Origin: Dyella humicola
GTDB taxonomy: Bacteria > Pseudomonadota > Gammaproteobacteria > Xanthomonadales > Rhodanobacteraceae
Assembly (NCBI RefSeq): GCF_026283945.1
Contig: NZ_JAPDPC010000001.1
Span: 1,488,001-1,552,000 of the forward strand
Reading direction: 5' to 3'
DNA length: 64,000 nt
Made by a program: the position numbers and the translations under genes. Positions 34,925 through 44,975 of the stretch are shown here, piece after piece (position 1 is the stretch's first letter; every line of letters starts with the position of its first letter). Below the pieces are notes generated by a model that had not been told where the DNA came from, made no database searches, and saw only the letters and a list, made by a program, of their open reading frames with translations.

Positions 34925-36790
34925 ATGAATAAGGGTTTTCCTCGATGGATCCTGCTGCTCGCGCCCCTGCTGGCGTCGTGCGCTACCACGCCCGCGTCCA
35001 AGGAGTCCGGCATGCAACACCCTGGTTTCGTGCGCGGCGAGGTGCGGGTCACCGAGCACCGTGCCGGCGACGACCTGCTCAGCGCCGGGCTCGGCTTGCC
35101 AGGCCTGGCCGGCGCACCGTCGCCCTTTGCGCATCCATCGCGGCCGACGCCAGAGGAGTTGCGGCGACGTGCGATCCAAACCAGTTGGAAGGGCATCGCC
35201 GATCTCGGCCCGTTCGGCGGTTTCGGCAGCGCATACGGGGCTGTGCCCAAGGTACCCGGTCGCGAGTACCAGGCATTCGCATGGATTCCAGGCGCGCACT
35301 CGCCGCATCGTGTGCTGCTGCAGGTGCCCGACCAGTTCGACGGCACCAAGCGCTGCCTGGTCGTGACGGCATCCTCGGGTTCGCGCGGTATTTACGGGGC
35401 CATCGCGTTGGCAGGTGCGTGGGGGCTGCCGCGCGGCTGCGCGGTGGCCTATACGGACAAGGGCACCGGTGCCGGCTATTTCGATCTCGCCGACGATAGT
35501 GGCGTGGTACTCGATGGCACACGGGCCAGACGTGGCACGGCGACGCTGGAATTCGAGCCTGCGGCCACCCGCTCGCATACCGGTATCGCCGTCAAACACG
35601 CGCATTCGGGCGACAACCCCGAGGCCGACTGGGGCCGTCATGTGCTGCAAGCCGCGCAGTTTGGCCTGGCCATGCTCGATCGCGCGTTTCCCGAGCAGGC
35701 ACCGTTTACTGCGGAGAACACCCGCATCATCGCCACCGGTCTTTCCAATGGCGGCGGCGCGGTACTGCAGGCGGCAGGGCTTGATGAGGAGCACCTGCTC
35801 GCAGGCGTGGTCGCACTGGAACCCAATGTACGGGTGCCGGAGCAGGGACGCGCGCTGTTCGACTATGCGACCGAGGCCTCGATATGGATGCCGTGCGCGC
35901 TGCTCGATGCACGCTTTGATGCCACGCCGTTGGCACGCACGTCCCACGATGAGGTGCCGCCCGCATGGGCGCAGCGTTGTCATCAACTACACGAGCGCGG
36001 GCTGGTCAATGGGACAGTTGTGAGCGCCCAGGCAGCGCAGGCGCATGAACATCTTCGCTCCATGGGCTGGACCGACGAGGCGATGGCGACGGCAGCCAGC
36101 AGTACGTCCTTCGATCTGTGGCGTGCCGTGACGGCCGCTTATGCCTCCGCGTATATGCGACGTGGCCCGACGGATATGCCATGCGGTTTCCACTACGCCG
36201 CCGTGGGCACAAACGGCGCGCCCGGCACAGCGGATCCGGCGATGCGTGCCGCCTGGTGGGCTGACGCGTCGGGTATCCCGCCGGGGAATGGCGTGGGCCT
36301 GTTGGGAGGGACAGATCACTCGCTCGATCCAACCCTGCCGGGCGCGCTGTGCCTGCGCTCGCTATGGGAGGATACCGACGCCAGCACGCAGGCATTGCGC
36401 GACGGTGTGGCGGCCACCACGGTAAAACTGCCGCGTGCCAGCCTGCCGCTGTGGGTAGTGCATGGTGCCGCGGACGGACTGTTGCCCACGGCCTTCACCT
36501 CGGAACCCTATATTGCCTGGCTGCGCGGCAAGGGTGGGCACCCCTTGTATTGGAAGGTGCCGTACGCACAGCATTTTGATGCGTTCCTGGCATTGCCGGG
36601 CTTCGGCGACAAGCACGTGCCCCTGCTGCCCTACGGTTACGCCGCGCTCGATCGGTTATGGGCGCATCTCTATCAGGGCGCGCCGTGGCCGGCCGTGGTG
36701 CCGACGCCTGCACCCCAGCCGCGGGGCGCAGGAACCCTAGATCCGGCGGTACTCGATTTGCCGGCAACCTGGTCACCCGGGCCGGGTTGA
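34925..36790 (+). CDS. 3-hydroxybutyrate oligomer hydrolase, lipoprotein or exported
   Basis: 621 residues, matching the D-(-)-3-hydroxybutyrate oligomer hydrolase family (about 620-700). The signal (PRWILLLAPLLASC) carries a lipobox-like LLASC. Family blocks: PGREYQAFAWIPGAHSPHRVLLQVPDQF, CLVVTASSGSRGIYGAIALAGAWGLPRGCAVAYTDKGTGAGY (landmarks only), the nucleophile box GLSNGGGAVLQAAG, and a C-terminal GAADGLLPTAFTSEPYIAWL with a His in VPYAQHFDAFLALPG. It would hydrolyse 3HB dimers and oligomers from polyhydroxybutyrate, probably outside the inner membrane. Start chosen at ATG 34925 with GGTGGA upstream. No PHA synthase or depolymerase is nearby. Confidence 0.88.
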   Translation: MNKGFPRWILLLAPLLASCATTPASKESGMQHPGFVRGEVRVTEHRAGDDLLSAGLGLPGLAGAPSPFAHPSRPTPEELRRRAIQTSWKGIADLGPFGGFGSAYGAVPKVPGREYQAFAWIPGAHSPHRVLLQVPDQFDGTKRCLVVTASSGSRGIYGAIALAGAWGLPRGCAVAYTDKGTGAGYFDLADDSGVVLDGTRARRGTATLEFEPAATRSHTGIAVKHAHSGDNPEADWGRHVLQAAQFGLAMLDRAFPEQAPFTAENTRIIATGLSNGGGAVLQAAGLDEEHLLAGVVALEPNVRVPEQGRALFDYATEASIWMPCALLDARFDATPLARTSHDEVPPAWAQRCHQLHERGLVNGTVVSAQAAQAHEHLRSMGWTDEAMATAASSTSFDLWRAVTAAYASAYMRRGPTDMPCGFHYAAVGTNGAPGTADPAMRAAWWADASGIPPGNGVGLLGGTDHSLDPTLPGALCLRSLWEDTDASTQALRDGVAATTVKLPRASLPLWVVHGAADGLLPTAFTSEPYIAWLRGKGGHPLYWKVPYAQHFDAFLALPGFGDKHVPLLPYGYAALDRLWAHLYQGAPWPAVVPTPAPQPRGAGTLDPAVLDLPATWSPGPG

Positions 36791-36908
36791 AGCGGTTTTT
36801 GCCGGTCGCACGCCTTGTGAGTCGCAGCATGCGACCCCAGCTACGGTATCCTTGCCGCCCCGCAGGGCGCCCGTGGCTGCGCGCCGCCTCGAAACCTAAG
36901 GATTTCCG

Positions 36909-37418
36909 ATGACCATCAACGTCACCTTCAATACCAACCGCGGTCCGATCCATCTGCGCTTGCATGACGACAAGACCCCGGTGACCGTGGCCAGTTTCGT
37001 CAACCTGGTCCGCCGTGGCTACTACGATGGCCTGTCGTTTCATCGCGTCATCGCCGATTTCATGGTCCAGGGCGGCTGCCCGGAAGGTAGCGGCCGCGGC
37101 GGCCCGGGCTACCGCTTCGAAGACGAGTTCAACCCTTCGCTGCGTCATGACAAGCCGGGCGTGCTGTCGATGGCCAATGCCGGTCCGCGCACCAATGGCA
37201 GCCAGTTCTTTATCACCCATGGCGCTACGCCGTGGCTGGACGGCAAGCACAGCGTGTTCGGCGAAGTGGTCGGGCCGGAAGATCAGGCCGTCGTCGACGC
37301 CATCCGCCAGGGCGACGTCATCGAGAAGGTGATTCTTGAAGGCGACGTCGACGCACTGCTGGCCGCCCAAGCCGAGCGCGTCAAGGAATGGAACGACGTG
37401 CTCGACCAGCGCGGCTAA
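36909..37418 (+). CDS. Cyclophilin-type peptidyl-prolyl cis-trans isomerase
   Basis: 169 residues, a single cyclophilin domain without signal peptide, so cytoplasmic. Family active-site strings are complete: [30 protein letters not shown] and [13 protein letters not shown]. An AAGGAT box precedes ATG at 36909. Compared with E. coli PpiB (164) the fold is intact with a short helical C-terminal extension ([18 protein letters not shown]). Followed by a strong terminator. Confidence 0.95.
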   Translation: MTINVTFNTNRGPIHLRLHDDKTPVTVASFVNLVRRGYYDGLSFHRVIADFMVQGGCPEGSGRGGPGYRFEDEFNPSLRHDKPGVLSMANAGPRTNGSQFFITHGATPWLDGKHSVFGEVVGPEDQAVVDAIRQGDVIEKVILEGDVDALLAAQAERVKEWNDVLDQRG

Positions 37419-37442
37419 GCGCGCTTTGTCGTGCTGATGTGA

Positions 37443-37477
37443 AGAAGCCGCCGTTCTCGCGAACGGCGGCTTTTTTT
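37443..37477 (+). terminator. Rho-independent terminator after the cyclophilin gene
   Basis: Stem AAGCCGCCGTT / AACGGCGGCTT with loop CTCGCG, followed by a run of seven T. Confidence 0.92.
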
Positions 37478-37573
37478 ATGCCTCGCGCTGTCATGGCAGC
37501 GTACCGAACAGAAGCCTAGAATTCATGGGCTCCACGCGATCTGCGTCATCCCAAATTCCAAGGAGATGTAGCC

Positions 37574-38002
37574 ATGTCATTTTTGAATGATCTGCTCGGT
37601 GGTGGTCAGGGCAATGCGGCCGGTGGTGCTTCGCTGATTTCAGTCGCCGGTGCGCTGATTGAAAAAGCGGGCGGAGTGCAGGGACTGGTGGCCATGCTGC
37701 AGCAGCATGGACTGGGCGAAGCCGCGCAGTCCTGGGTCGGCAACGGTTCCAACCAGCCGGTATCCAGCGAGCAGCTTGGCCAGGCCCTGCAGAACGGCGG
37801 CCTGGGTCCGGTGGTACAAGAGGCAGCAGGCAAGCTGGGCGTCGATCCGGGTCAGTTGCTGGGCCAGCTCTCGCAAGTGCTGCCGCATGCGGTCGATCAC
37901 CTCACACCCAACGGTGAGGCCCCGGCTCCGGGGCAGGGCGGTCTGGACCTGGGTTCGCTCGCCTCGCTGGCGGGCAAGCTCTTTGGTAACAACGCGGCCT
38001 GA
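37574..38002 (+). CDS. YidB/DUF937 family protein
   Basis: 142 residues, starts MSFLNDLLGGGQGN, then SVAGALIEKAGGVQGLVAMLQQHGLGE, SWVGNGSNQPVSSEQLGQAL, and VQEAAGKLGVDPGQLLGQLSQVLPHAVDHLTPNG: the complete YidB domain of three helices. A Gly/Leu-rich tail (LDLGSLASLAGKLFGNN) follows. Function unknown; relatives are small cytoplasmic proteins often next to stress genes. AAGGAGA precedes the ATG. Confidence 0.93.
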   Translation: MSFLNDLLGGGQGNAAGGASLISVAGALIEKAGGVQGLVAMLQQHGLGEAAQSWVGNGSNQPVSSEQLGQALQNGGLGPVVQEAAGKLGVDPGQLLGQLSQVLPHAVDHLTPNGEAPAPGQGGLDLGSLASLAGKLFGNNAA

Positions 38003-38019
38003 GCATCGCTCGTGCGATG

Positions 38020-38052
38020 GATATCGGCGGTGCGCAAGGCACCGCCGATATC
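38020..38052. terminator. Long hairpin between two convergent genes
   Basis: 14-bp perfect arms (GATATCGGCGGTGC and its complement) around a 5-base loop; no T tract. It lies between the yidB stop and the glsB stop, so it could stop both transcripts. Confidence 0.6.
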
Positions 38053-38060
38053 GAGGTGCG

Positions 38061-38318
38061 TCACGTCGAGGCGTTGCGCCTGAACAGGAAGTGGTAAATC
38101 GCCAGCAGAATGACCGCGCCGCCGATCGATCCCAGGAAATGCACCAGGCCCGTTTCGCCCCACCACCCGAGCTTCTCCCCGATATAGGTGGAGAGGAACG
38201 AACCGGCGATGCCCAGGATGGCGGTAATGATGAACCCCATCGCTTCTTTTCCCGGCGTCAACGCCTTGGCGATGATGCCTACAACCAGACCGACAATGAA
38301 TACCCATAGCCAATGCAT
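38061..38318 (-). CDS. GlsB/YeaQ/YmgE family stress membrane protein
   Basis: 85 residues of almost entirely membrane character: LWVFIVGLVVGIIAKAL, the short loop TPGKEAMGF, IITAILGIAGSFLSTYIG and GLVHFLGSIGGAVILLAIYHFLF. Three helices and the GxxAKxxxPG motif match the transglycosylase-associated (YeaQ) family. Role in stress is by family; the mechanism is unknown. Confidence 0.92.
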   Translation of the reverse strand: MHWLWVFIVGLVVGIIAKALTPGKEAMGFIITAILGIAGSFLSTYIGEKLGWWGETGLVHFLGSIGGAVILLAIYHFLFRRNAST

Positions 38319-38567
38319 ATTCGTGTGTCCTTGGTGATTGTTCGAAAGACCCCCTGAACCATGCTGCCGAGCCGCCCCCGGCCAGCCCCGTCGTCACGTC
38401 CCATCCGCTTTGCAGCGGGCGGTAGCGGCTTGCGCATCATGCAACGTTCACCACCCGTCCGCACAGGGTATTTCCAGGCCAGCGCGGCATGGACAGGCAG
38501 ATGGCGCACCGCCGCATGCTAAAATCGCCCGGTTTGCTGCCTTCGTCCCCCCATACACGAGGAAGTC

Positions 38568-39767
38568 ATGCCCCAGCTCGCCCAGCGTGTCGGTCGCGCC
38601 AAACCCAGCGCGATCATGGTCATCGCCGAAAAGGCCAAGCAGCTCAAGGCTGCCGGTCGCGACATCATCAGCTTCTCCATCGGCGTACCGAATTTTCTTC
38701 CTGGCGAACATGTCTATGCCGCCGCGCGTGAATCGCTACAGCACGATTCCGGGCAATACGGCAGCAACCGCGGCGCCGATGCCTTGCTGGATGCGTTTCT
38801 GGCGCATATCGAAAAGCTGGGTTTCACCGGCTATGGCCGCGCCAATCTCTCCATCGGCATCGGTGCCAAGCAGGTGCTGTACAACCTGGCCGAGGCCTTG
38901 TTGAACGAAGGTGACGAAATCACCTTTGCCGCACCGTACTGGACCACCTACCGCGACATCGCCGACATCCTTGGCGCCAAGGTCAACGTGTTGCCGTGCC
39001 CGCCGGAGCAGAACTACAAGCTCACGCCCGCGCAGCTCGATGCCGCGCTGGCACGCAAGCCCAAGGTGTTCCTGTTCAACAACCCGTCCAACCCCACCGG
39101 CATGGTCTACACGCGCGAAGAAATCGCTGCGTTGGCCGAGGTGCTGGTGAAGTATCCCGACACCTGGATCATCACCGACGACATCTATAACTCGATGGTG
39201 TTCGACGGCATCGGTTATCACAACTTCGTGCATGCGAGGCCGGAGCTCAAGGATCGCTTGATCTTCGTTGACTCCGTGTCCAAGACCTACGGCATGCCGG
39301 GTTGGCGCGTAGGTCTTATCGCGGGTCCGGAAGTCGTGGCCAAGGCCATCACCACGCTCAATTCCAATCACATCACGAGCCTGCCTGAAGTCATCACCGC
39401 TGCGGCCATCGCCGCGTTCGGCGGCCCGCAGGATGTGCCGCAGGCCAAGTGTGAGGAATTCGCCGGCAAGCGTGACATCGTGGTGGCTGCGTTGCGCGCG
39501 ATCCCTGGTGTGGTGTGCCCGCGTCCGCAGGGCGCGTTCTACGCTTTCCCCGATATTTCCGTGGCGTTTGGCAAGAGCCACCACGGTGTGCGCATCAACA
39601 GCGATGTCGACTTCTGCGCTGCGCTGCTCGAAGCCAAGGGCGTGGCCTGCGTGCCGGGCTCGGCCTTCGGCGAGCCGCGCGCCCTGCGCATTTCCTATAC
39701 CTGTCCCACGGCACAGTTGCAGCCTGGGTTGGATCGCATTCAGGCGTTCTTTGCTGAATTGACCTGA
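38568..39767 (+). CDS. Aspartate-type aminotransferase (PLP class I)
   Basis: 399 residues, fold type I. The PLP lysine is in [14 protein letters not shown]; the ring-binding Asn/Pro segment is [12 protein letters not shown]; Tyr and Asp of the cofactor site are in [11 protein letters not shown]; and the carboxylate Arg is in LRISYTCP. Subgroup I-gamma aspartate aminotransferases (Thermus/Bacillus type) match best. It would interconvert aspartate/2-oxoglutarate with oxaloacetate/glutamate, and other amino donors are possible. Followed by a terminator and then malate dehydrogenase, the next enzyme on oxaloacetate. Confidence 0.9.
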   Translation: MPQLAQRVGRAKPSAIMVIAEKAKQLKAAGRDIISFSIGVPNFLPGEHVYAAARESLQHDSGQYGSNRGADALLDAFLAHIEKLGFTGYGRANLSIGIGAKQVLYNLAEALLNEGDEITFAAPYWTTYRDIADILGAKVNVLPCPPEQNYKLTPAQLDAALARKPKVFLFNNPSNPTGMVYTREEIAALAEVLVKYPDTWIITDDIYNSMVFDGIGYHNFVHARPELKDRLIFVDSVSKTYGMPGWRVGLIAGPEVVAKAITTLNSNHITSLPEVITAAAIAAFGGPQDVPQAKCEEFAGKRDIVVAALRAIPGVVCPRPQGAFYAFPDISVAFGKSHHGVRINSDVDFCAALLEAKGVACVPGSAFGEPRALRISYTCPTAQLQPGLDRIQAFFAELT

Positions 39768-39776
39768 TCGGTATCG

Positions 39777-39808
39777 GGCCCATGCTGCAAGGCATGGGCC
39801 TTCTTTTA
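39777..39808 (+). terminator. Terminator after the aminotransferase gene
   Basis: Stem GGCCCATGC / GCATGGGCC followed by TTCTTTTA. Confidence 0.8.
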
Positions 39809-39849
39809 TGTCTAGTCGTGTATCTAGCCAAGTTGAAGGAGTTACCCTG

Positions 39850-40836
39850 ATGAAAGCCCCCGTTCGAGTTGCCGTTACCGGCGCAGCCGGCCAGATCGGT
39901 TACGCCCTGCTGTTCCGCATCGCCGCGGGCGACATGCTGGGTCCTGACCAGCCGGTGATCCTGCACCTGCTGGAAATTACGCCGGCACTGCCTGCCCTGC
40001 AGGGCGTGGTCATGGAGCTCAACGATTGTGCGTTTCCGACGCTGGCCGGCGTGGTTGCCACCGACGACGTCAATGTTGCGTTCAAGGACGTCGATTACGC
40101 CCTGCTGGTCGGCGCGCGTCCGCGCGGCCCGGGCATGGAGCGCAAGGACCTGCTGGAAGCGAACGGCGCCATCTTCGGCCCGCAGGGCAAGGCACTGAAC
40201 GATCACGCCAAGCGTGACGTGCGCGTGCTGGTGGTCGGCAACCCGGCCAACACCAATGCGCTGATCGCGCAGCAGAATGCCCCGGATCTCGATCCGAAGT
40301 GCTTCACTGCGATGGTCCGTCTCGACCACAACCGTGCGCTGTCGCAGCTGGCTGAGAAGACCGGCAAGCACAACACCGACATCAAGAAGATGACGATCTG
40401 GGGCAACCACAGTTCCACCCAGTACCCGGACCTGCACCACGCCACCGTGGGCGGCAAGGCTGCGCTGTCCCTGGTCGACCAAGCCTGGTACGAGAGCGAC
40501 TTCATCCCGACCGTGCAGCAGCGCGGCGCGGCGATCATCAAGGCGCGTGGCGCTTCGTCGGCCGCCTCGGCTGCCTCGGCTGCCGTCGACCACATGCGCA
40601 CCTGGGCACTCGGCACCGCCGAGGGCGACTGGGCTTCGATGGGCATCCCGTCCGACGGTTCGTACGGCATCGCCCCGGGCGTGATTTACGGCTACCCGGT
40701 GACGGTGAAGAACGGCAAGTACGACATCGTGCAGGGTCTGGCGGTCAACGACTTCTCGCGTGCCCGCATGGACGCCACCGACAAGGAATTGCGTGAAGAG
40801 CGCGCCGGCGTCGAGCACCTGTTCGCCAAGAAGTAA
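39850..40836 (+). CDS. mdh: Malate dehydrogenase
   Basis: 328 residues, the two-domain NAD-MDH of the eukaryotic-cytosolic-like bacterial group. NAD motif [15 protein letters not shown]; arginine loop [28 protein letters not shown]; catalytic Asp-Arg in [12 protein letters not shown]; and catalytic His in [14 protein letters not shown] at 39850 is used because family homology starts there ([14 protein letters not shown]). Runs the malate/oxaloacetate step of the TCA cycle in the cytoplasm. Single gene ending in a terminator. Confidence 0.96.
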   Translation: MKAPVRVAVTGAAGQIGYALLFRIAAGDMLGPDQPVILHLLEITPALPALQGVVMELNDCAFPTLAGVVATDDVNVAFKDVDYALLVGARPRGPGMERKDLLEANGAIFGPQGKALNDHAKRDVRVLVVGNPANTNALIAQQNAPDLDPKCFTAMVRLDHNRALSQLAEKTGKHNTDIKKMTIWGNHSSTQYPDLHHATVGGKAALSLVDQAWYESDFIPTVQQRGAAIIKARGASSAASAASAAVDHMRTWALGTAEGDWASMGIPSDGSYGIAPGVIYGYPVTVKNGKYDIVQGLAVNDFSRARMDATDKELREERAGVEHLFAKK

Positions 40837-40873
40837 GCATCGGGTCACACGCGTACTGCGTGCGATTTGACGG

Positions 40874-40905
40874 AATGGGCGGCTTCGGCCGCCCATTTTT
40901 CTTTG
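40874..40905 (+). terminator. Terminator after mdh
   Basis: Stem AATGGGCGGC-TTCG-GCCGCCCATT followed by T-rich TTTCTTT. Confidence 0.92.
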
Positions 40906-40998
40906 CACCCGCCGCGTGCGCCGAATCACTCGCACGAGAGGGCTGTCGACGCGGCCATGGATGGGTAGAATCCCCAGATCGTCCATCGGAAACTCGAC

Positions 40999-41340
40999 AT
41001 GAAACAACTTCTTGCGATCGCTGCCTGTAGTGTCTTGCTGACTGCCTGTGGTGGTGCCCATGGCTTGCGCGACAGCACGCCGAAGATGAGCAGCCGCACC
41101 ACCAAGGACGTGCCGACCTACCTCGAGTGCGTACGCGCGAAGTGGGCCGAGACCGCGCAAGTCAGCCTGTCGAACAAGAAGGAAGAGGGCACGCTGTCGG
41201 CCAGCGACAAGACGGGAGCGCACGCACTGCTGAACGCAACGGCTGATGGCACCGGCGCCTTGGTGACGATGTACGAGCGCCAGAGCGAGAAGAAGGACTA
41301 CAACTCGAGCTACCGCGACGCAGCGGTCTCCTGCCTTTGA
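40999..41340 (+). CDS. Small lipoprotein of unknown function
   Basis: 113 residues; signal MKQLLAIAACSVLLTAC with lipobox LTAC and acceptor cysteine at 17. The mature part is soluble, with a conserved-looking SRTTKDVPTYLECVRAKWAE and two further cysteines (in YLECV and at the C-terminus, VSCL) that could pair. I do not recognise the family. It lies between mdh and the broken prpE. Confidence 0.7.
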   Translation: MKQLLAIAACSVLLTACGGAHGLRDSTPKMSSRTTKDVPTYLECVRAKWAETAQVSLSNKKEEGTLSASDKTGAHALLNATADGTGALVTMYERQSEKKDYNSSYRDAAVSCL

Positions 41341-41418
41341 CGGTCCTGACGGCGCGATGATTTCGTTCCCGGATCGATCGCCGCCAAGTCTCGACCAAGG
41401 TCGCGAGGCCCGCTTCAC

Positions 41419-41450
41419 GTTGCTGATCCAGGCTAGCCTGGATCAGCAAC
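41419..41450. repeat. 32-bp perfect palindrome upstream of the prpE remnant
   Basis: GTTGCTGATCCAGG, centre CTAG, then the exact complement CCTGGATCAGCAAC. It sits 20 bases before the prpE start codon, overlapping its leader. Without a loop it is more likely a binding or recombination site than a hairpin. Confidence 0.85.
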
Positions 41451-41470
41451 CGAAGGAGCAGGGAGGCGCG

Positions 41471-42431
41471 ATGCGTTACGAGGAATTTTACCGGCAATCG
41501 GTGGAGCAGCCCGAGCAGTTCTGGGTCGAGCAGGCGCAACGGATTCATTAGCGTACGCTGCCGCGGCAAATTCTCGACGCCTCGAATCTGCCGTTCCGCC
41601 GCTGGTTTGTCGGCGGCACTAGCCATCTCTGTTGCAACGCCGTCGACCGGCACCTGACCGAGCGTAGCGGATAGCTTGCACTCGTTGCCATTTCCACCGA
41701 AACCGGCATGACGTGCGAGCTCACCTATCGCGATCTTCATCGTCAGGTGAATACCTTCGCCGCGGTGCTTTGCTCGCTGGGCGTGGGATACGGCGATTGG
41801 GTCGTCATCTACATGCCGAACATTGCCGAAGCGGCATTTGCGACGCTTTCATGTGCCCGCATCGGCGCCATTCATTCCGTCGTATTCGGTGGTTTCGCAG
41901 CGCACAACCTGGCCCTGCGCATGGAAGACGCACAGCCCAACTTGCTGATCGCCACGGACGCTGGCATGGGTGGTGGCAAGGTCTTTCCCTGCAAGCCGCT
42001 GGTCGACGCGGCGCTCGAAGAGGCGCGGCATCAGCCGGCCCACGTACGGTTGATCGATCGGGGACTCGATCCGCCAATGACGCGCGTCGCCGGGTGCGAT
42101 CTTTACTACGCCAGTTTGCGTGCCTCGTATTGAAGGGGCAGGTGCCCGTCGTGTTTGCCACACTCAGGCAAGGTGTCACGGAGGAGCTGCGCGCCGTGGC
42201 GAAGGCGATGCAGCAGCGGCTGGTCGAACAACTCGGTGGCGTGGCCAAGCCCGCGCGGGTGTATGTGGTGAACGTGCTGCCCACGACACGCTCCACCAAG
42301 GCCTGCTGCGACGTTCACTGCAGACCTTGGTGGAGCACGATGATGCGGGCGATCTCTCGACGCCGGATGATCTAGGGGCGCTGGACGAGGTTCGGCGAGC
42401 ACTCAAGCGCGGCCCGGAGCAAGACGGCTGA
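41471..42431 (+). pseudogene. prpE: Propionate-CoA ligase prpE, decayed
   Basis: Begins like PrpE (MRYEEFYRQSVEQPEQFW), but the codon for the Trp in the usual RIDW is TAG (41549-41551); a second TAG follows at 41672-41674. Between them the [11 protein letters not shown] and CCNAVDRHL blocks are readable, then LVAISTETG, IYMPNIAEAAFATLSCARIGAIHSVVFGG and GGKVFPCKPLVD in the same frame. After 42131 (TGA) the homology jumps to a C-terminal segment (LKGQVPVVFATL) in another frame, so some 300 codons of the adenylation core are deleted. The prpB gene downstream is intact. The gene cannot make an active ligase. Confidence 0.92.
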
Positions 42432-42729
42432 GCCGTTGCATGCTTTTCCCTCTCCTTTTTTGGGGGGGCGCAGGGCAGGGCCAGGGGCCAAGCTGGCGAT
42501 CGGGACGGTTCGAAGCGGGCTTCGTTTTGCTTTCAGCTCCGCCGGGAGCACCCCCCTCATTCCAATCGCTGCTCTCCGATGGGACGGTCTTCGGGTCTCC
42601 CAGAAGGGAGCAGGGGTGAGCGCCACGAGCCACGTATAGCGCATGCAGCGTTCGAAACTTTTCATGCTGCCGCGCAACAGGGTTTGCACACGTGGTGCGC
42701 TAAAATCGATGCTTTAACGCGGAGGTTCC
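42432..42729. other. Spacer between the prpE remnant and prpB
   Basis: About 300 bases. No gene. Near the right end is a TAAAAT box (42702) and a GGAGG (42721) for prpB, so the prpB promoter is likely here. Confidence 0.45.
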
Positions 42730-43617
42730 ATGGCCCAGCTCGCATCCCCCGGCGCGAAGTTTCGCGCTGCTCTCGCGGCCGAACACCCCTTGCAGGTGAT
42801 CGGCGCCATCAACGCGAACCACGCCTTGCTCGCCAAGCGCGAGGGTTATCGCGCCATCTATCTGTCGGGTGGCGGTGTGGCCGCTGGTTCGTTGGGCCTG
42901 CCTGATCTGGGCATCAATACGCTCGATGACGTGCTTACCGACGTGCGCCGTATCACCGACGTATGCGATCTGCCCTTGATGGTGGATATAGACACCGGCT
43001 TTGGTCCAAGCGCCTTCAATATTGCACGCACGGTCAAGAGCCTGATCAAGTTCGGCGCGGCGGCCTGCCATATCGAAGATCAAGTCGGGGCCAAGCGGTG
43101 TGGTCATCGTCCGGGCAAGGAAATCGTGCCCGTGAGCGAAATGGCTGACCGAGTGAAGGCTGCGGCAGATGCCAAGACCGATTCGGATTTCTTCCTGATC
43201 GCCCGCACCGACGCCATCGCGGTGGACGGCGTGGATGCAGCGATCGAGCGCGCGATCGCCTGCGTCGAAGCCGGTGCCGATGGCATCTTCGCCGAGGCGG
43301 CCTACGACCTGCCGACTTACCGCCGTTTCGTGGATGCGGTGAAGGTGCCGGTACTGGCCAATATCACTGAATTCGGCCAGACCCCCCTGTTCAGCGTTGA
43401 GGAGCTTGCCTCGGCCGGGGTCGGCATCGTGCTCTATCCGCTTTCGGCATTCCGAGCCATGAACAAGGCGGCGGAGAATGTCTACACCGCGATTCGCCGT
43501 GACGGTCACCAGCGCAATGTCATTGACACGATGCAGACGCGCGAGGAGCTTTACGACCGTATCGGCTACCACGAGTTCGAGCGACGCCTGGACGATCTCT
43601 TCGCCAAGAAGGGCTGA
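42730..43617 (+). CDS. prpB: Methylisocitrate lyase
   Basis: 295 residues. The (beta/alpha)8 isocitrate-lyase-family core: [19 protein letters not shown], the metal-site VDIDTGFG, the signature [12 protein letters not shown] with catalytic Cys, and [10 protein letters not shown]. It cleaves 2-methylisocitrate to succinate and pyruvate, the last step of the 2-methylcitrate cycle. GGAGG before the ATG, 6-base spacing. Followed after 78 bases by prpC. Confidence 0.96.
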   Translation: MAQLASPGAKFRAALAAEHPLQVIGAINANHALLAKREGYRAIYLSGGGVAAGSLGLPDLGINTLDDVLTDVRRITDVCDLPLMVDIDTGFGPSAFNIARTVKSLIKFGAAACHIEDQVGAKRCGHRPGKEIVPVSEMADRVKAAADAKTDSDFFLIARTDAIAVDGVDAAIERAIACVEAGADGIFAEAAYDLPTYRRFVDAVKVPVLANITEFGQTPLFSVEELASAGVGIVLYPLSAFRAMNKAAENVYTAIRRDGHQRNVIDTMQTREELYDRIGYHEFERRLDDLFAKKG

Positions 43618-43695
43618 TCGGCTGTCCCGTGATCCACGCGGCAGCATGTTGCCGCCCATGTTTGATCTTGCATGTGTCTTCAGGAGATGTACCGA

Positions 43696-44841
43696 ATGAC
43701 TGAGCAAACCCTTCCCAAGCCGAAGAAATCCGTCGCCCTCTCCGGCGTGGCTGCCGGCAACACCGCGCTTTGCACGGTGGGCCGCAGCGGTAACGATCTG
43801 CACTATCGTGGTTATGACATCCACGACCTGGCGGCCAAGGGGTGCTTCGAGGAAGTGGCTCACCTGCTGGTCCACGGGGTGCTGCCGAACTGGGCCGAGC
43901 TGAATGCCTATCGGGCCAAGCTCAAGCGCCTGCGCGGCCTGCCGGCACCGGTGAAGAGCGCGCTGGAGCTGCTGCCGGCCGCCACCCATCCGATGGATGT
44001 GATGCGCACGGGTTGCTCGGTGCTCGGTACCATGCTGCCAGAGAAGGACGACCACAACGTCACCGGCGCGCGCGATATCGCCGATCGCCTGATGGCGAGC
44101 TTCGGTTCGATCCTGCTCTACTGGTTCCACTACAGCCACAACGGCAAGCGCATCGAGACGGAAACCGAGGACGAATCGATTGCCGGGCACTTCCTGCACC
44201 TGTTGCATGGCAAGAAGCCAAGCGAGCTGCATGCGCATTCACTGGACAAGTCGCTGGTGCTGTACGCCGAGCACGAGTTCAACGCGTCCACTTTCACCGC
44301 GCGTGTCATTGCCGGCACGGGTTCGGACATGTATTCGGCCATCACGGGCGCCATTGGCGCGCTGCGTGGCCCGAAACACGGCGGCGCCAATGAAGTGGCG
44401 ATGGAGATCATTGCGCGCTATCGCAACGCGGCAGAGGCGGAAGCCGACATCCGCGCCCGCGTGGAGCGCAAGGAAATCATCATCGGCTTCGGCCATCCGG
44501 TTTACACCGTGTCCGATCCACGTAACGAAATCATCAAGGAAATTTCACGCAAGCTCTGCACGGAGGGCGGCAATCCGACGCTGTTCGACGTGTCCGAGAA
44601 GATCGAAAAGCTGATGTGGGAACAAAAGAAAATGTTCCCCAATCTCGATTGGTTCTCGGCTAGCGCCTATCACATGATGGGCGTGCCAACCGCCATGTTC
44701 ACGCCGCTGTTCGTCATCGCACGCACGTCCGGCTGGAGCGCGCATGTGATCGAACAACGCGAGGACGGCAAGATCATCCGCCCCAGTGCGAACTACATCG
44801 GTCCGGAAGACCGGGTGTACGTGCCGATCGAAAAGCGCTGA
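43696..44841 (+). CDS. prpC: 2-methylcitrate synthase
   Basis: 381 residues, citrate-synthase fold. Conserved blocks: [36 protein letters not shown], the His/His region [14 protein letters not shown] and [14 protein letters not shown], and [20 protein letters not shown] carrying the Asp. It condenses propionyl-CoA with oxaloacetate. ATG at 43696 is preceded by AGGAGA; an in-frame ATG at 43672 has no such site. Ends at a strong terminator, after which the prp operon is interrupted by unrelated genes. Confidence 0.95.
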   Translation: MTEQTLPKPKKSVALSGVAAGNTALCTVGRSGNDLHYRGYDIHDLAAKGCFEEVAHLLVHGVLPNWAELNAYRAKLKRLRGLPAPVKSALELLPAATHPMDVMRTGCSVLGTMLPEKDDHNVTGARDIADRLMASFGSILLYWFHYSHNGKRIETETEDESIAGHFLHLLHGKKPSELHAHSLDKSLVLYAEHEFNASTFTARVIAGTGSDMYSAITGAIGALRGPKHGGANEVAMEIIARYRNAAEAEADIRARVERKEIIIGFGHPVYTVSDPRNEIIKEISRKLCTEGGNPTLFDVSEKIEKLMWEQKKMFPNLDWFSASAYHMMGVPTAMFTPLFVIARTSGWSAHVIEQREDGKIIRPSANYIGPEDRVYVPIEKR

Positions 44842-44864
44842 AATCACGCCGATTTCATGCCATG

Positions 44865-44895
44865 AAAAAAGGGAGCCAATGGCTCCCTTTTTTTT
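44865..44895 (+). terminator. Terminator after prpC
   Basis: A tract, stem AGGGAGCC / GGCTCCCT, then eight T: strong and usable on both strands. Confidence 0.92.
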
Positions 44896-44949
44896 CGTCT
44901 TTTGTTTAGGTTCAGGACCCTGTACGACATTGCTATCGTTTTGTGTGCA

Positions 44950-44975
44950 TGGGTGTAACGCGGTTGATACACCCA
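44950..44975. promoter_or_regulatory. Inverted repeat TGGGTGTA-N10-TACACCCA
   Basis: Perfect 8-base arms. A related GGTGTAAC occurs again at 45077. Possible operator for the secretion cassette; regulator unknown. Confidence 0.4.

Noticed and set aside
39595-41418. A long frame (607 codons) on the minus strand
   Set aside because: It is antisense to the malate dehydrogenase and aminotransferase genes, is Arg/His-rich and matches no family; it arises from high GC in the sense codons.
42700-44238. A 512-codon minus-strand frame
   Set aside because: Antisense to prpB and prpC, which are clear enzymes with full motifs; no ribosome binding site for the reverse frame.
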